Assembly (NCBI GenBank): GCA_945288535.1
Contig: CALYQQ010000005.1
Location: 62,001-126,000, forward strand
Source: an uncultured Enterobacterales bacterium
Lineage (GTDB): Bacteria > Pseudomonadota > Gammaproteobacteria > Enterobacterales > CALYQQ01
DNA: 64,000 bases
Direction: 5' to 3'
Shown: positions 1 to 10,489 of the stretch, piece after piece
Position numbering within the stretch: position 1 is the first letter of the stretch
Layout of the letters: the number at the start of each line of letters is the position of its first letter
Notes under the pieces: model-generated
The model's database searches: none
What the model was told of the DNA's origin: nothing
What the model saw: only the letters and a program-made list of their open reading frames with translations
Position numbers and translations under genes: made by a program

Positions 1-1014
1 CGTGTTGGTATTAAAGGGCCACTCACTACACCGGTAGGTGAAGGAATACGGTCTTTGAATGTCACCTTACGTCAAACATTAGATTTATTTGTCTGTTTAC
101 GTCCAGTAAGATGGTTTAAAGGTGTTAGTTCGCCAGTTAAACGTCCTGATAAAGTAAAAATGCATATTTTCCGAGAAAATACAGAAGATATTTATGCGGG
201 TATTGAATGGATGCAAGGTACAGAGGAGGCAAAAACATTACTCAATTTTCTGCAACATGAAATGGGCGTTCATCAAATAAAATATCCTAATACCTCATCA
301 TTTGGGCTTAAACCTGTTTCTATTGAAGGGTCAGAACGACTTATTCGTGCAGCTATTGAATATGCGTTAACCTTTAAATTACCAAAGGTAACATTAGTGC
401 ATAAAGGTAATATTATGAAATTTACCGAAGGCGGTTTTAAAAAATGGGGTTATGCATTGGCAGAACGAGAGTTTTCGAATAACGTTTTTACTCAAAATCA
501 GTATGACCAGATTAAGAAATCCGTGGGTAAAATAGCTGCTGATCAGGCCTTAAAAGAGGCAAAGCGCCAAAAAAAAATTATAGTAAATGATGTCATTGCA
601 GATGCTTTTTTACAAAATACATTACTAACGCCTGAACAGTATAGTGTTATTGCAACACTTAATTTGAATGGTGATTATATATCGGATCAATTAGCTGCAA
701 TGGTGGGTGGAATTGGGATTGCGCCTGGCGCTAATATTAACTATGTAAGTGGCTATGCTATTTTTGAAGCAACACATGGTACAGCGCCTGATTTAGCTGG
801 TTTAAATCGGGCGAACCCATCATCTTTATTATTATCAGGTGTTATGATGTTTGATTATTTGGGGTGGACAGAGGTAGGCAAAAAAATTATTACCGCCATG
901 GAAACATTATTTCAGTCTGGTCAGGCAACAATTGATTTAGCCAGGTTCATGCCAAATGGTGAAGAGCTAACAACACAAGAATTCACTCAAGCACTTTTAC
1001 GTGAAATTCGCTAA
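1..1014 (+). CDS. icd: Isocitrate dehydrogenase (NADP), 5'-truncated by window edge
   Basis: Frame 1 is open from base 1 ([25 protein letters not shown]...), with [14 protein letters not shown] and [12 protein letters not shown] motifs; the ORF-track start at 55 is internal. Confidence 0.95.
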   Translation, partial: RVGIKGPLTTPVGEGIRSLNVTLRQTLDLFVCLRPVRWFKGVSSPVKRPDKVKMHIFRENTEDIYAGIEWMQGTEEAKTLLNFLQHEMGVHQIKYPNTSSFGLKPVSIEGSERLIRAAIEYALTFKLPKVTLVHKGNIMKFTEGGFKKWGYALAEREFSNNVFTQNQYDQIKKSVGKIAADQALKEAKRQKKIIVNDVIADAFLQNTLLTPEQYSVIATLNLNGDYISDQLAAMVGGIGIAPGANINYVSGYAIFEATHGTAPDLAGLNRANPSSLLLSGVMMFDYLGWTEVGKKIITAMETLFQSGQATIDLARFMPNGEELTTQEFTQALLREIR

Positions 1015-1124
1015 TGAACAAAAAGAGTTAGCTTAATAACGTCTTTTATTTTCTTAATACATATAGAATACACTTGTTTTATTTCCATACTAAAAAATTG
1101 GTGTGGAAATAATTTATATGGCAC

Positions 1125-1144
1125 TTTCTAATACAACATGCATC
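1125..1144 (-). promoter_or_regulatory. Putative replication terminator (Ter) site 1
   Basis: Minus strand reads AAGATGCATGTTGTATTAGAAAG; shares the 14-bp core GYATGTTGTATTAG with three other sites and resembles E. coli TerB (ATAAGTATGTTGTAACTAAAG). Confidence 0.75.
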
Positions 1145-1829
1145 TTAAATAATAACTTATGCCTTTGCACTAAAAAATAATGTTACTTAACATTATATTA
1201 ACGCTGTTTTAGTAAAAATAGATTAATGTAGATATACGTTATTTTTATATGTGAACAATGTTAGTAAATACGATTTATCATTACTTTTAAAAGTGTAGGG
1301 CATATATTACAAGCTAAAGAATGAACAAACGAATTAGTAGATTAAATATCAAATCTTATATAAGATGGAGGTGTAAAAAATAAATTAATTATTGCAGGGT
1401 TCATAATTAGTATGCATTTTGTAAACAGATTTCATGCCACCACATTTAATCCTTTATTCAAAAATAGAAAGAGGCTTATTTTTTTAAATTTTTAAAATGA
1501 AACCGTGAGGTTATTCATATTCACAGCGCACATCTATTATGTTAGTAAAACTATTTTAAGCTAATCAGTTGAAAAGGGCATTATTTTCTTGGCCTAATAA
1601 ATTAGAAATGCAAATTCATTCGACTTAAGAAACTGATATATTTATAAATGTACATCAAATAGTTATTTCAGAGAGTGTTTAATCATCTTATTTCCAAGAA
1701 AACCTTTTTCAAGAAAACCTTCTTGTTTTTACACATCGAATAATATTAGCTAAGTGATGTCGTAATTTTGATGGTGTAGGCGTTGAAACTATCAAAATCG
1801 GACGCTAAAATTTTTGTAAATTCTGTCGG

Positions 1830-2000
1830 GCATAGTGGCATTAAAGCAATCTTAGCGGATAGCCTAAAGAAAAATAGGGATGGGCGATAAAAGGCAATAT
1901 TTTATAACGTTCTGGATGAGCCGATAACAGGTTTAACCTTACATAGGGATGGTGAAAAAGTTATTTCTTTTTTTTATGAACGCTTAAACAGGTTCATGTA
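1830..2000 (+). pseudogene. Possible remnant of a UvrA-like ABC ATPase
   Basis: Fragment ...GIKAILADSLKKNRDGR*KAIFYNVLDEPITGLTL... resembles the signature/Walker B segment (LDEPTTGLH) of UvrA, but is interrupted by stops and a frame change. Confidence 0.3.
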
Positions 2001-2405
2001 AAAAACTGTGACAAAGAATTTTATGTTTCTGTTATTGAATTTTGTTTTCTCTTAATCATGAAAGTGTTAGTAATTATACTTATTACTCATGTAGCTGTAG
2101 TGAGAATGAAAATATCTTTAAAAAGAAAACGATCAGATAAGTATAAATGACTTTTTGCGTAATGAATTAATGTAATATTATGTTAAATGGTATATGACAA
2201 TACGGTATTACGGTATGTTTAAAGCTTGCTACTTACTGATTTGCTATGTTAATAATAGCACTTTGAATACTATCATTAAACAATAAACTCTTTTTATTTA
2301 ATTTACTGATTTTTCACAAATTATTTTTATAGTAGGTGAAGTTATACCTAAGGAATAAGGCTGACTAAATTTACTTTGTAAGTAAAATATAGAATATAAC
2401 CACAA

Positions 2406-2425
2406 AACCTAATACAACATACAAA
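2406..2425 (-). promoter_or_regulatory. Putative replication terminator (Ter) site 2
   Basis: Minus strand reads AATTTGTATGTTGTATTAGGTTTT; same core as the other Ter-like sites. Confidence 0.75.
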
Positions 2426-2838
2426 TTAATTGTACAACTCATTATGCCCCCATAAAATCACGTTTATAAAATAGCTTAATATGTATCATGTAATACAATG
2501 GACTTATTATTATCTTATTAATAGTGGTTATATGTTATTACATCTCGTATCAGTTATGACAATTCAATTAACTAAATTAATATGTTGATATTGCCATAAA
2601 AGATATAACTGATAATTTCTAAATAAATAATGACATCACAAATTTTGTTGTCATAATTAACCAGTGTAAAAATTACAAAATAAGTTTAAAAAAGAATAAA
2701 AATTAATTAAAAAAAGATGAAGTTTCATACAAATATTTCGTTTTTTAATCATTTTTTAATAAAAATCAACCATATAAAGTTATTTTGTTTGCATGTTAGC
2801 ATTCCAATATCTAATTAAAGTAAGTACATTTCCAGTTA

Positions 2839-2866
2839 GGTTCGTATAATGTATATTATGTTAAAT
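2839..2866 (+). promoter_or_regulatory. dif: dif chromosome dimer resolution site (XerC/XerD)
   Basis: GGTTCGTATAATGTATATTATGTTAAAT versus E. coli dif GGTGCGCATAATGTATATTATGTTAAAT: 26/28 identical, with XerD arm and central hexamer identical. Confidence 0.93.
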
Positions 2867-3957
2867 TGCATAACGTGGATAATATTCGTCATGGAGATCG
2901 ATCTCGCAGTGTCCTACTTACAAACCTAAGTCACACCCACTAATTCAAATTCTTTGTTATTTAGCTAAACTTTTAACTCAGATATTTGATGATCAAATAC
3001 TATCCACCCTAATTAATATTCATAACTAGAAATTTAGATATTTCCCCGGTAATTGTATTTTGATTGTTTGTCAGAGAGGCCAGCGCTCTTTCTGCCAGCA
3101 TGTATACTACAAAGCAATCTTACTTTTGATGTAATGCCCGGAATCTTCTTATTGTTTTCGTACAAGTTAACTCAGTTGCTTTCGGTTCTTGAGCAATAAA
3201 CTTCATAAGACACAAAAACAATGGCAGAGACCTACTCTTCTTATAAGCTTTAATCCGTCATTTGTATTACATGATATGTTTTTTAATGATTTTTTATTTT
3301 AGGTTTCATCGTTTTTTTCCAAAAAAACAAAAATAAACGTCTTTTTACTTATTTTTTAATAAGGGAGTAAATGTGGCAACTAAAGTGTTTTAGCTGAATA
3401 GATTGACGTAATAATAGATTTAAATCAATTACACGTATAGAGCTAAATAGAAAGTTATTGCTTAAAAATTGAGCTAACGTTTTATCTTTTCTTTGTCGAT
3501 TTTAACAATCAAAAAGTTTGGGTTAATACGATGATTTTATCACCAATAATATCGTTATTCTTTTTTAGATTGCTAACTAAAAAGTATGAGAAATAGTAAT
3601 AACGCTTATTAAGATTGAACATAATGTTGTTATATTACAAATTATAATGTGACCTTTATCGTCATAATATGACTTTGATTTTTCTTTCTCAAGAATATTT
3701 TGAAAATCAGGAAATTATAGAACAAGGTATGTGTCTAGCCTAAACCTTATTCAATTTTATTATTTAAATGATGTGTTGATGTATGCTATTTTAATAGCAT
3801 ACTAAAATATTAATTTACATTATATTTTTGACCTAATTCAGTTAACTCATCTTAGCTCTCCTTTAATTGTTACGTTCTACAGATTTAACAGGATTCTACT
3901 TGTATTATCATATTGACTTTATACATATAGATATTTATAAAAAAATAGAGCTTAACC

Positions 3958-5025
3958 ATGTACAAATATACTCTGCATTTAGATCATGTATGCTTCAATT
4001 ATTTACTTAATTCTTATAATCGAGAACACCATTTTTCTATTGATTCCGATACACTTTTAATGAAAATAATTAAAGGACAGCGACTATCCAATGCAGATTT
4101 ATGTTTACCATTAACTATTATTTATAAAATAAAGCCTGTCGCATTTTGTTTAGTCCATTTTTCATATAAAGAAAAAATATCAGGTATTGGCAATATATGG
4201 TTCTCCAATGTTATTTCATCTGGAGATGCTAATGCTTTAAAAATAATGTTTGCTAAAATATTCGATTTAGCTTCACAGTATGGTTTTATACGTGGAAAAG
4301 TCCATAATATATATGGACCAATTCATAATTCAATTCTTATTGAGCGGGGTTGTAGGACATTTTCTACCCCACCCTTTTCTTATAATATGCCGGATAATAC
4401 TATAGCCCTTTGCCAATTATTGGAAAATATAGGCTTTCATAAAGAGAAAGATTTAATTGAAATTATCTACGCTTATGATAAACGAGATGAACTTCTTTCA
4501 AACATCCCTAATAAATTATTAAACCGATTATCAAATATTGAATTTTCTTTAGTTCATTCAGATGAAATCTTGAATAATCAACAATCTTATGCCGATTTAT
4601 ATAATAAAGCATGGGCTAAAAATTGGGGATACAGTCCAATAACAAAAGATGAAATTGGAGTTGCAGCACGAAATATTGAAAACATTAGCGGCATGATAGC
4701 AAAAAAAAATAACAACATTATCGGGTTTACTATGTTGCAATACATTGAAAAATCAGGGGAGAAATTTGCACGTGCTTTTTTGTCAGGCGTATTACCCGAG
4801 TATAGGAAAACCGGTTTAGCTATTGTATTAACATCAAAACTATCATCAATGGCTTTAAAAAATGATATTAAGCAATTTAGTATAGCGTGGATGTTGGAAG
4901 ACAACAAAATGATTATTAGAACAATGCAACATATGACCCGATATGGTGAAAGCACAATAAGAAATTATCGTATTTTCAAAGCAACCCAATTAAATTTTGA
5001 AGGAAATTGCAATGAACTTGTTTGA
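3958..5025 (+). CDS. GNAT-superfamily acyltransferase (YghO-like / candidate N-acyltransferase of a lipid cluster)
   Basis: 355 aa; YNKAWAKNWGYSPIT...GFTMLQYIE...SGVLPEYRKTGL GNAT-like C-terminal half; first gene of the packed operon. Confidence 0.6.
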   Translation: MYKYTLHLDHVCFNYLLNSYNREHHFSIDSDTLLMKIIKGQRLSNADLCLPLTIIYKIKPVAFCLVHFSYKEKISGIGNIWFSNVISSGDANALKIMFAKIFDLASQYGFIRGKVHNIYGPIHNSILIERGCRTFSTPPFSYNMPDNTIALCQLLENIGFHKEKDLIEIIYAYDKRDELLSNIPNKLLNRLSNIEFSLVHSDEILNNQQSYADLYNKAWAKNWGYSPITKDEIGVAARNIENISGMIAKKNNNIIGFTMLQYIEKSGEKFARAFLSGVLPEYRKTGLAIVLTSKLSSMALKNDIKQFSIAWMLEDNKMIIRTMQHMTRYGESTIRNYRIFKATQLNFEGNCNELV

Positions 5026-6172
5026 TAGATTTTCATCCGAAACAGCCAAGCAATTTAATTACTTTCCTAAAATAAGATCTGCCTGTGGTAGAGAACTAAA
5101 GTTAGAAAACGGTAATACAAAGTTAAATTTTGCATCGTGTGATTATTTAGGTATGGCCAATAACGATTTTATAAAAGAAGCTGCTATTGATGCCATTAAA
5201 CATTATGGTACTAACATCAGTGGTCCAATGACCTTCTGTGGCTATACAAAATATCATGAAGAACTAGAAAAACGTTATGCGGAACTCTTCAATATTAGCA
5301 TTGCTCTAATGTATACCACGTCATACCAGGCTAATATTGGTGTTTTACCTGTCATTGCTCAAAATATAGATTTAATCGTTATGGATAAACTTTGCCATGT
5401 ATCACTTTATGATGCAGTTAAGCTAAGTAACAAACCATTTCGCGTTTATCAACATAACAACATAACAAGATTGACCGAGATAATTAAGAATAACTTTAAT
5501 AAAAATATCTTAATTGTTTCTGATGGCGTATTTTCTGCAGATGGTGATTATTGCGATATTCGCGCATTGTGTCACCTTAAATCGATCTATCCTAATTTAA
5601 CAATCTATATTGATGATGCTCATGGTGTTGGTACATTAGGTGAAAATGGATGTGGACTAGTTGAAGCTATGGGATGTTTAAATGATGTTGATATTATTAT
5701 TGGCACAATGAGTAAATCATTTGGTTCAACGGGGGGATTCTGCATAATCAAAGATGCGGAATTAGCGCAACAGGTAAGATTTAAAAGTACCACATACAAT
5801 GCCTCAAGGGCTGTATCTCCCGGTGTAGCAGCGGCCTCTTGTATGTCATTAGAAATTAATAAACAAGAAGGTAAAAATCGCCGGAAAAAATTGTCTGAGT
5901 TAGTTGAATACGCACATAAAAAGCTTTGTCAAATTAATATAAATAAGCTGTTATCTAATTCAGTGATTATTCCTGTCATTTTTAACACTGTCGAAAAATC
6001 TTCGCAAATAAATAATATTCTGTTAAATAATGACATTATGGTTTCTCTTTTTGTCCCACCCTATGTTGACAAAAAAAAGTCACGATTGAGAATGACTCTT
6101 ACCTATAACCATACTAGACAAGATATAGATACATTGGTAGACGTTCTATCACGTGCAATATCGGCTATTTAA
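5012..6172 (+). CDS. Alpha-oxoamine synthase (AONS family; serine palmitoyltransferase/KBL/BioF-like), PLP-dependent
   Basis: DDAHGVGTLGENGCG and PLP-lysine motif GTMSKSFGSTGG. ATG at 5012 is preceded by AAGGA; the ORF-track start at 4997 is a TTG. Confidence 0.9.
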   Translation: MNLFDRFSSETAKQFNYFPKIRSACGRELKLENGNTKLNFASCDYLGMANNDFIKEAAIDAIKHYGTNISGPMTFCGYTKYHEELEKRYAELFNISIALMYTTSYQANIGVLPVIAQNIDLIVMDKLCHVSLYDAVKLSNKPFRVYQHNNITRLTEIIKNNFNKNILIVSDGVFSADGDYCDIRALCHLKSIYPNLTIYIDDAHGVGTLGENGCGLVEAMGCLNDVDIIIGTMSKSFGSTGGFCIIKDAELAQQVRFKSTTYNASRAVSPGVAAASCMSLEINKQEGKNRRKKLSELVEYAHKKLCQININKLLSNSVIIPVIFNTVEKSSQINNILLNNDIMVSLFVPPYVDKKKSRLRMTLTYNHTRQDIDTLVDVLSRAISAI

Positions 6173-6182
6173 TAAAGGGAAG

Positions 6183-6929
6183 ATGTCTATGTTTATAGGT
6201 ATCATTATCCCAATAACCATATTGGCTTGTAGTTATTGGTTGTTATGTTCATTATTGGGAGCAATGGCTAATCAATATAATGTAAAAATAAATTACACCA
6301 GGAAGATCGGTCATTTCTCGATGTTCATATTTCCTGGAATTATTTATATATTATTTGATGTAACAAGCTCGATAGATAAGCTTATTATTGCAGCGGCATC
6401 GAGCATAATTTTCTTTATTAGCTTATCTGAAAATTTCAGAAAAAAAGTTAACTATCTAATGTTATCTTTTATAGCGATAGACCGACCTGAAGATCGCCCT
6501 CATACCTTGATTTGGATATTTTCTCAAACTTTTGTTGGTTTTTTTGTATTAACTGCTTTTGCATTGCTTTGGAACTATCTTCATATTCCATATGAACTCA
6601 TGTATATCACAATTCTAACTACAACAATTGGTGATGGCTTGGCCGAACCTATAGGCGTGCGTTTTGGAACACATAAATACTCAGTTAAGGGATTTTTAAT
6701 CGATAAATTATTTTATCGAAGTTATGAGGGAAGTATAACGTTATATGTGATTGCTTTCTCTTTAACTTTGATTTTTTCTGATAATTTTAATCAGTTAGGC
6801 AAAATATTAATGATTTTACTTTATCCAATTATAATGACATTAACTGAAGCTAGATCGCCACATACATGGGACACCCCGTTTCTATTCTTTATAGGTAATT
6901 TATTCGTTACGGTGGCTTATTTATTATGA
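6183..6929 (+). CDS. Phytol/dolichol kinase-like CTP-dependent integral membrane lipid kinase (SEC59/DGK1/VTE5 family)
   Basis: Multi-TM protein with TIGDGLAEPIGVRFGTHKY...YRSYEGS typical of this family; ATG 6183 preceded by AAAGGGA. Confidence 0.7.
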   Translation: MSMFIGIIIPITILACSYWLLCSLLGAMANQYNVKINYTRKIGHFSMFIFPGIIYILFDVTSSIDKLIIAAASSIIFFISLSENFRKKVNYLMLSFIAIDRPEDRPHTLIWIFSQTFVGFFVLTAFALLWNYLHIPYELMYITILTTTIGDGLAEPIGVRFGTHKYSVKGFLIDKLFYRSYEGSITLYVIAFSLTLIFSDNFNQLGKILMILLYPIIMTLTEARSPHTWDTPFLFFIGNLFVTVAYLL

Positions 6930-7483
6930 TTATTCTTATTCGCCATGCAACGCCCCTGATCGATTACACACGATGTGATTATAAAACGGCTTGCGCACGA
7001 TTAGTCGACTATAACGAAACAAAAAACATAGATGAAAAAGAAATAGATAATTTTAAAGCATCGCTATTATATCAAAAAATCAAACGTAGTGATCCATTAA
7101 TATATTGCTCACCATTAGCTCGAGCAGAACGAACCTGTCAAATTTTATTTCATGATCAAAATAATTCATTTAGAACTGACGAACAATTAAGAGAAGTGGA
7201 ATTAGATATATTACCAATTCCCTTGGTTAAAATGAGCGTTCGTAGCTGGTTTTTTATTTCCCGCTTAGCTTGGTTATTTGGTATTAGCAACGTAGAAAAT
7301 AAAACACATGCAATTGGCCGTGCCCAATATGCCTATAACTTACTAAAAAGCGATAACAATATCGCGGTTATTTCACATGGATATCTAATTTATTATATAA
7401 AAAATCAGTTACGAAAAAGCAAATACAAAAAAATAGAAACCTACCACGAGGGATGCTTCTCTGTAGAGGTATACGATAAATGA
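6926..7483 (+). CDS. Histidine phosphatase family protein
   Basis: N-terminal LIRHATP and later VISHG motif; 4-bp overlap with upstream gene. Confidence 0.8.
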   Translation: MIILIRHATPLIDYTRCDYKTACARLVDYNETKNIDEKEIDNFKASLLYQKIKRSDPLIYCSPLARAERTCQILFHDQNNSFRTDEQLREVELDILPIPLVKMSVRSWFFISRLAWLFGISNVENKTHAIGRAQYAYNLLKSDNNIAVISHGYLIYYIKNQLRKSKYKKIETYHEGCFSVEVYDK

Positions 7484-8376
7484 AACGAATATTGATAATG
7501 GGAGCATCTGGCTTTATCGGTCGCGAAGTTTCAAATTACCTTTCAACATTTGAAGATATAGACGTGATCCGTTATTCCCGTACACATTATGATAATTATT
7601 TTTCTTGCCAAATAGGTGATAGTCAATGGCAAAAGATGTTGATGACGTGTAATGCTATTATCAATTGTTCGGGAGTTGGATTAGCAAAAATTAAAAAATA
7701 TCCAAATGCCAATGAAGTCATTGCAAAAAAACTGGTTGACTCAATTCCTAATAATCTAAATCGTCAAATCCAATTATTACATTTAAGCTCAATTAAAGCC
7801 TACAATCCTAATCATTATCATGATGCTTATTCCGATGATAAATTTCGGGCGGAAAAAGTACTACTTAGTGCAAAAAATAAAATTTGTGGTGAGTTATTAC
7901 GTATTCCAGCCGTTTTTAGTCATGATGATCCTAATTTGATCTCACTCTTTAACATGGCTAAGAAAGGCAACTTGCCGTCAATTAAAGGCAATCTTAACCA
8001 ATGGTATTGGGTTCGTTGTATCGATGTTGCCTTTTATGTGGATAATTGGTTAAATCGCCCTGCTCCAACGTCGTTAAAGATAAGTTATTTATTAAGTTCA
8101 ACATCGTGCAACCTTAATGATCTGATTTTAGCTATCAATAGCTATGCCAATGGTAATGTTTTTTATAGCAAAAAGAAAAATATCCTCTATATCAAAGCGA
8201 TTTATTATTTACTTGCACTGAAGAGTTTTTGGGATTCAGGTCTACAATACAATAACTTTCCCCAAGAACGTTTTCAGGATCTATTTGTGAGGAAATGGGA
8301 AATAGAATCAGCAGACGATATTAATATTCATTGGTTAGATATAAAACTTGACGACATTTTTGGAGGACATAAGTGA
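7480..8376 (+). CDS. NAD-dependent epimerase/dehydratase-like (extended SDR)
   Basis: GASGFIG nucleotide-binding motif, LSSIKAY and YSDDK (YxxxK) catalytic motifs. Confidence 0.85.
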   Translation: MKRILIMGASGFIGREVSNYLSTFEDIDVIRYSRTHYDNYFSCQIGDSQWQKMLMTCNAIINCSGVGLAKIKKYPNANEVIAKKLVDSIPNNLNRQIQLLHLSSIKAYNPNHYHDAYSDDKFRAEKVLLSAKNKICGELLRIPAVFSHDDPNLISLFNMAKKGNLPSIKGNLNQWYWVRCIDVAFYVDNWLNRPAPTSLKISYLLSSTSCNLNDLILAINSYANGNVFYSKKKNILYIKAIYYLLALKSFWDSGLQYNNFPQERFQDLFVRKWEIESADDINIHWLDIKLDDIFGGHK

Positions 8377-8990
8377 AACAGTTTCGCGTTAGTCTTTTAT
8401 TCATTTTTTTTATTCCAATCATACTATCCTGGATATTTGTTACTACCCATAATAACGAACACTATAATTTTCTACCTTATGCTGTCGCTTTTATTGCTGT
8501 TGTAAACGAGTTATGTTTTTTAAATGAAATTTCCGATGATCATGCTAAAGATAAAGGACTTATTAGTGGTTTTGTTATTTCAGTTACTGTATCCATATTA
8601 GTCTACTTTACCAGTATCCATACCATTAATACTCTTTGGGCTGGCGTCGGGGTCGTTTTAATTTTAATAGGCTGCATACTCCGAACTTGGGCCAAAATCG
8701 TCTTAGGGCATTATTTTTCACATACTTTACGAGTATTAGAAAATCACAAATTAATTAATCATAGTATTTTCAAATTTATTCGTCATCCTGCCTATAGTGG
8801 TACCATCCTGCTAATGTCTGGCTTTGGCTTTTTATTTCATCTTCATGCCGGGATCATTTGCTTCCTTACGTTTTTTATTCTAGCGGTTCGTCGTATTGAT
8901 ATTGAAGAAGAAATGATGAATACATTTTTCGGACAACAATATTTAGATTACAAAAAAAAATCTTGGAAATTATTTCCGTTTATTATTTGA
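8373..8990 (+). CDS. Isoprenylcysteine/phospholipid methyltransferase-like membrane protein (ICMT/PEMT family)
   Basis: C-terminal GHYFSHTLRV...FKFIRHPAYSGTILL...EEEMMNTFFGQQYLDYKKK signature. Confidence 0.8.
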   Translation: MKQFRVSLLFIFFIPIILSWIFVTTHNNEHYNFLPYAVAFIAVVNELCFLNEISDDHAKDKGLISGFVISVTVSILVYFTSIHTINTLWAGVGVVLILIGCILRTWAKIVLGHYFSHTLRVLENHKLINHSIFKFIRHPAYSGTILLMSGFGFLFHLHAGIICFLTFFILAVRRIDIEEEMMNTFFGQQYLDYKKKSWKLFPFII

Positions 8991-9005
8991 ACATGGGAGA
9001 GAAAA

Positions 9006-9278
9006 ATGAAACAGATTGACATTAATAAGAGGGTTAAATGCCTTGTAGCTGAGACACTTGAAATAGATATTTCTGAAATTGAAGATGATGCTGATTTCGT
9101 AAAAAAGTATGGGGCTGATTCTATTACAGGCATAGAGATCCTGGCATCAATCGAAGCCGAACTTGGCATACATCTTCCTGAAACATATGCAGCGCGAATG
9201 ATTAATATGAATTCAATTTATCAAATTCTGCGCGAAATTACTCAAGCGAAAACAGTTATTTCAGGAGTTTCAACATGA
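9006..9278 (+). CDS. Acyl carrier protein
   Basis: 90 aa with phosphopantetheine site GADSITGIE. Confidence 0.92.
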   Translation: MKQIDINKRVKCLVAETLEIDISEIEDDADFVKKYGADSITGIEILASIEAELGIHLPETYAARMINMNSIYQILREITQAKTVISGVST

Positions 9279-10489
9279 TTAAACCTGATTCAGAAAGAAT
9301 AGTTGTGACCGGTTTAGGCCCTGTACATGGCGCAGGCATTGGGAAAAAAGCATTTTTTCAGGCATTATTTCATGGAGTGAATACTTCAAAGATAGTACGC
9401 TCGATTGATGTTTCTAAATTCAAACATCAGTTCGCTTGTGAGGTAGGAGATATATCTCCTCAGGATCATAATGTGAGTTTCATTCCAAAAGACATTGGTA
9501 AGGCCAGTCTTTATGCTATTATTGGTACTCAGTTAGCTATAGATGACGCAGGGATAACACTAACAGAACTAGCCAACAAACCAGTGGGTTGTTTTTTAGG
9601 AACAACCGAAGGAGAATCACAGCTGATTGAAAATCTCGTTAAGACCATTCTAGAGTTTAACCAGGTTAAAATGCATATGTTTGACAATGCATTACATTCC
9701 AGGATCAGTCGCAACGTTAGTAACTATATAAAATCAAGCGGTCCAGCTTATACAATTGGGAATGCTTGTTCTGCAAGCAATGCTGCACTCATTTCAGCCG
9801 TTGAATATTTACAAAATAACGATGCTAATTTTGCTATTTGCGGTGGTAGTGATGTTGTTTGCAGAAAAACATTTTCTATTTTTCATCGACTAGCAGCCAT
9901 TAGTGATAAGGTGTGTACTCCATTTGATGTTAATAGAAAAGGTATTATTCCTGCTGAAGGAGCCAGCATACTCTTATTAGAAAAACTATCCTCGGCTAAG
10001 ATGCGTCATGCCCATATTTATGGTGAGATTGCTGGTTATGGCATGAATTGTGATGCAACTCATATGACTAATCTTAATCCTGAGAAAATACAAGTCTGTT
10101 TTAATACGTGTTTAAAACACGCGGGTTTATCCACATCAGATGTTGATTACATTTCAATGCATGGTACGGGAACGCAGGCAAATGATCTAAATGAATATCA
10201 GGCTTTATGCAAGGTATTTGGTGAGGATAATATTCCAAAGTGTGGTGCAATTAAATCTATATTAGGTCACGCTATGGGAGCGGCTGCAGGATTTGGATCT
10301 ATTGCGTGTCTTTTTGCTCTCAAGAATGGCATTCCCCCAACAATTAATATAACTACACAGGACCCGCAAATTAAAATTTCAATCAATAGTACATTTTTAC
10401 CAAAACAGGTTAATGTAGCAATAAATAATGCCTTTGCCTTTGGTGGAAATAATGCGATTGTGGCATTTAAGCGCTATAGTGACTTTTGA
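9275..10489 (+). CDS. Beta-ketoacyl-ACP synthase (FabF-like, catalytically complete)
   Basis: NACSAS active-site Cys, HGTGTQAND and GHAMGAAAG His motifs. Confidence 0.93.
   Translation: MIKPDSERIVVTGLGPVHGAGIGKKAFFQALFHGVNTSKIVRSIDVSKFKHQFACEVGDISPQDHNVSFIPKDIGKASLYAIIGTQLAIDDAGITLTELANKPVGCFLGTTEGESQLIENLVKTILEFNQVKMHMFDNALHSRISRNVSNYIKSSGPAYTIGNACSASNAALISAVEYLQNNDANFAICGGSDVVCRKTFSIFHRLAAISDKVCTPFDVNRKGIIPAEGASILLLEKLSSAKMRHAHIYGEIAGYGMNCDATHMTNLNPEKIQVCFNTCLKHAGLSTSDVDYISMHGTGTQANDLNEYQALCKVFGEDNIPKCGAIKSILGHAMGAAAGFGSIACLFALKNGIPPTINITTQDPQIKISINSTFLPKQVNVAINNAFAFGGNNAIVAFKRYSDF

Noticed and set aside
4587-4955. 122-aa minus-strand ORF and similar antisense ORFs (e.g. 21919-22320 +, 40775-41224 +)
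   Set aside because: Antisense to strongly supported coding genes; low-complexity translations with no recognisable motifs.
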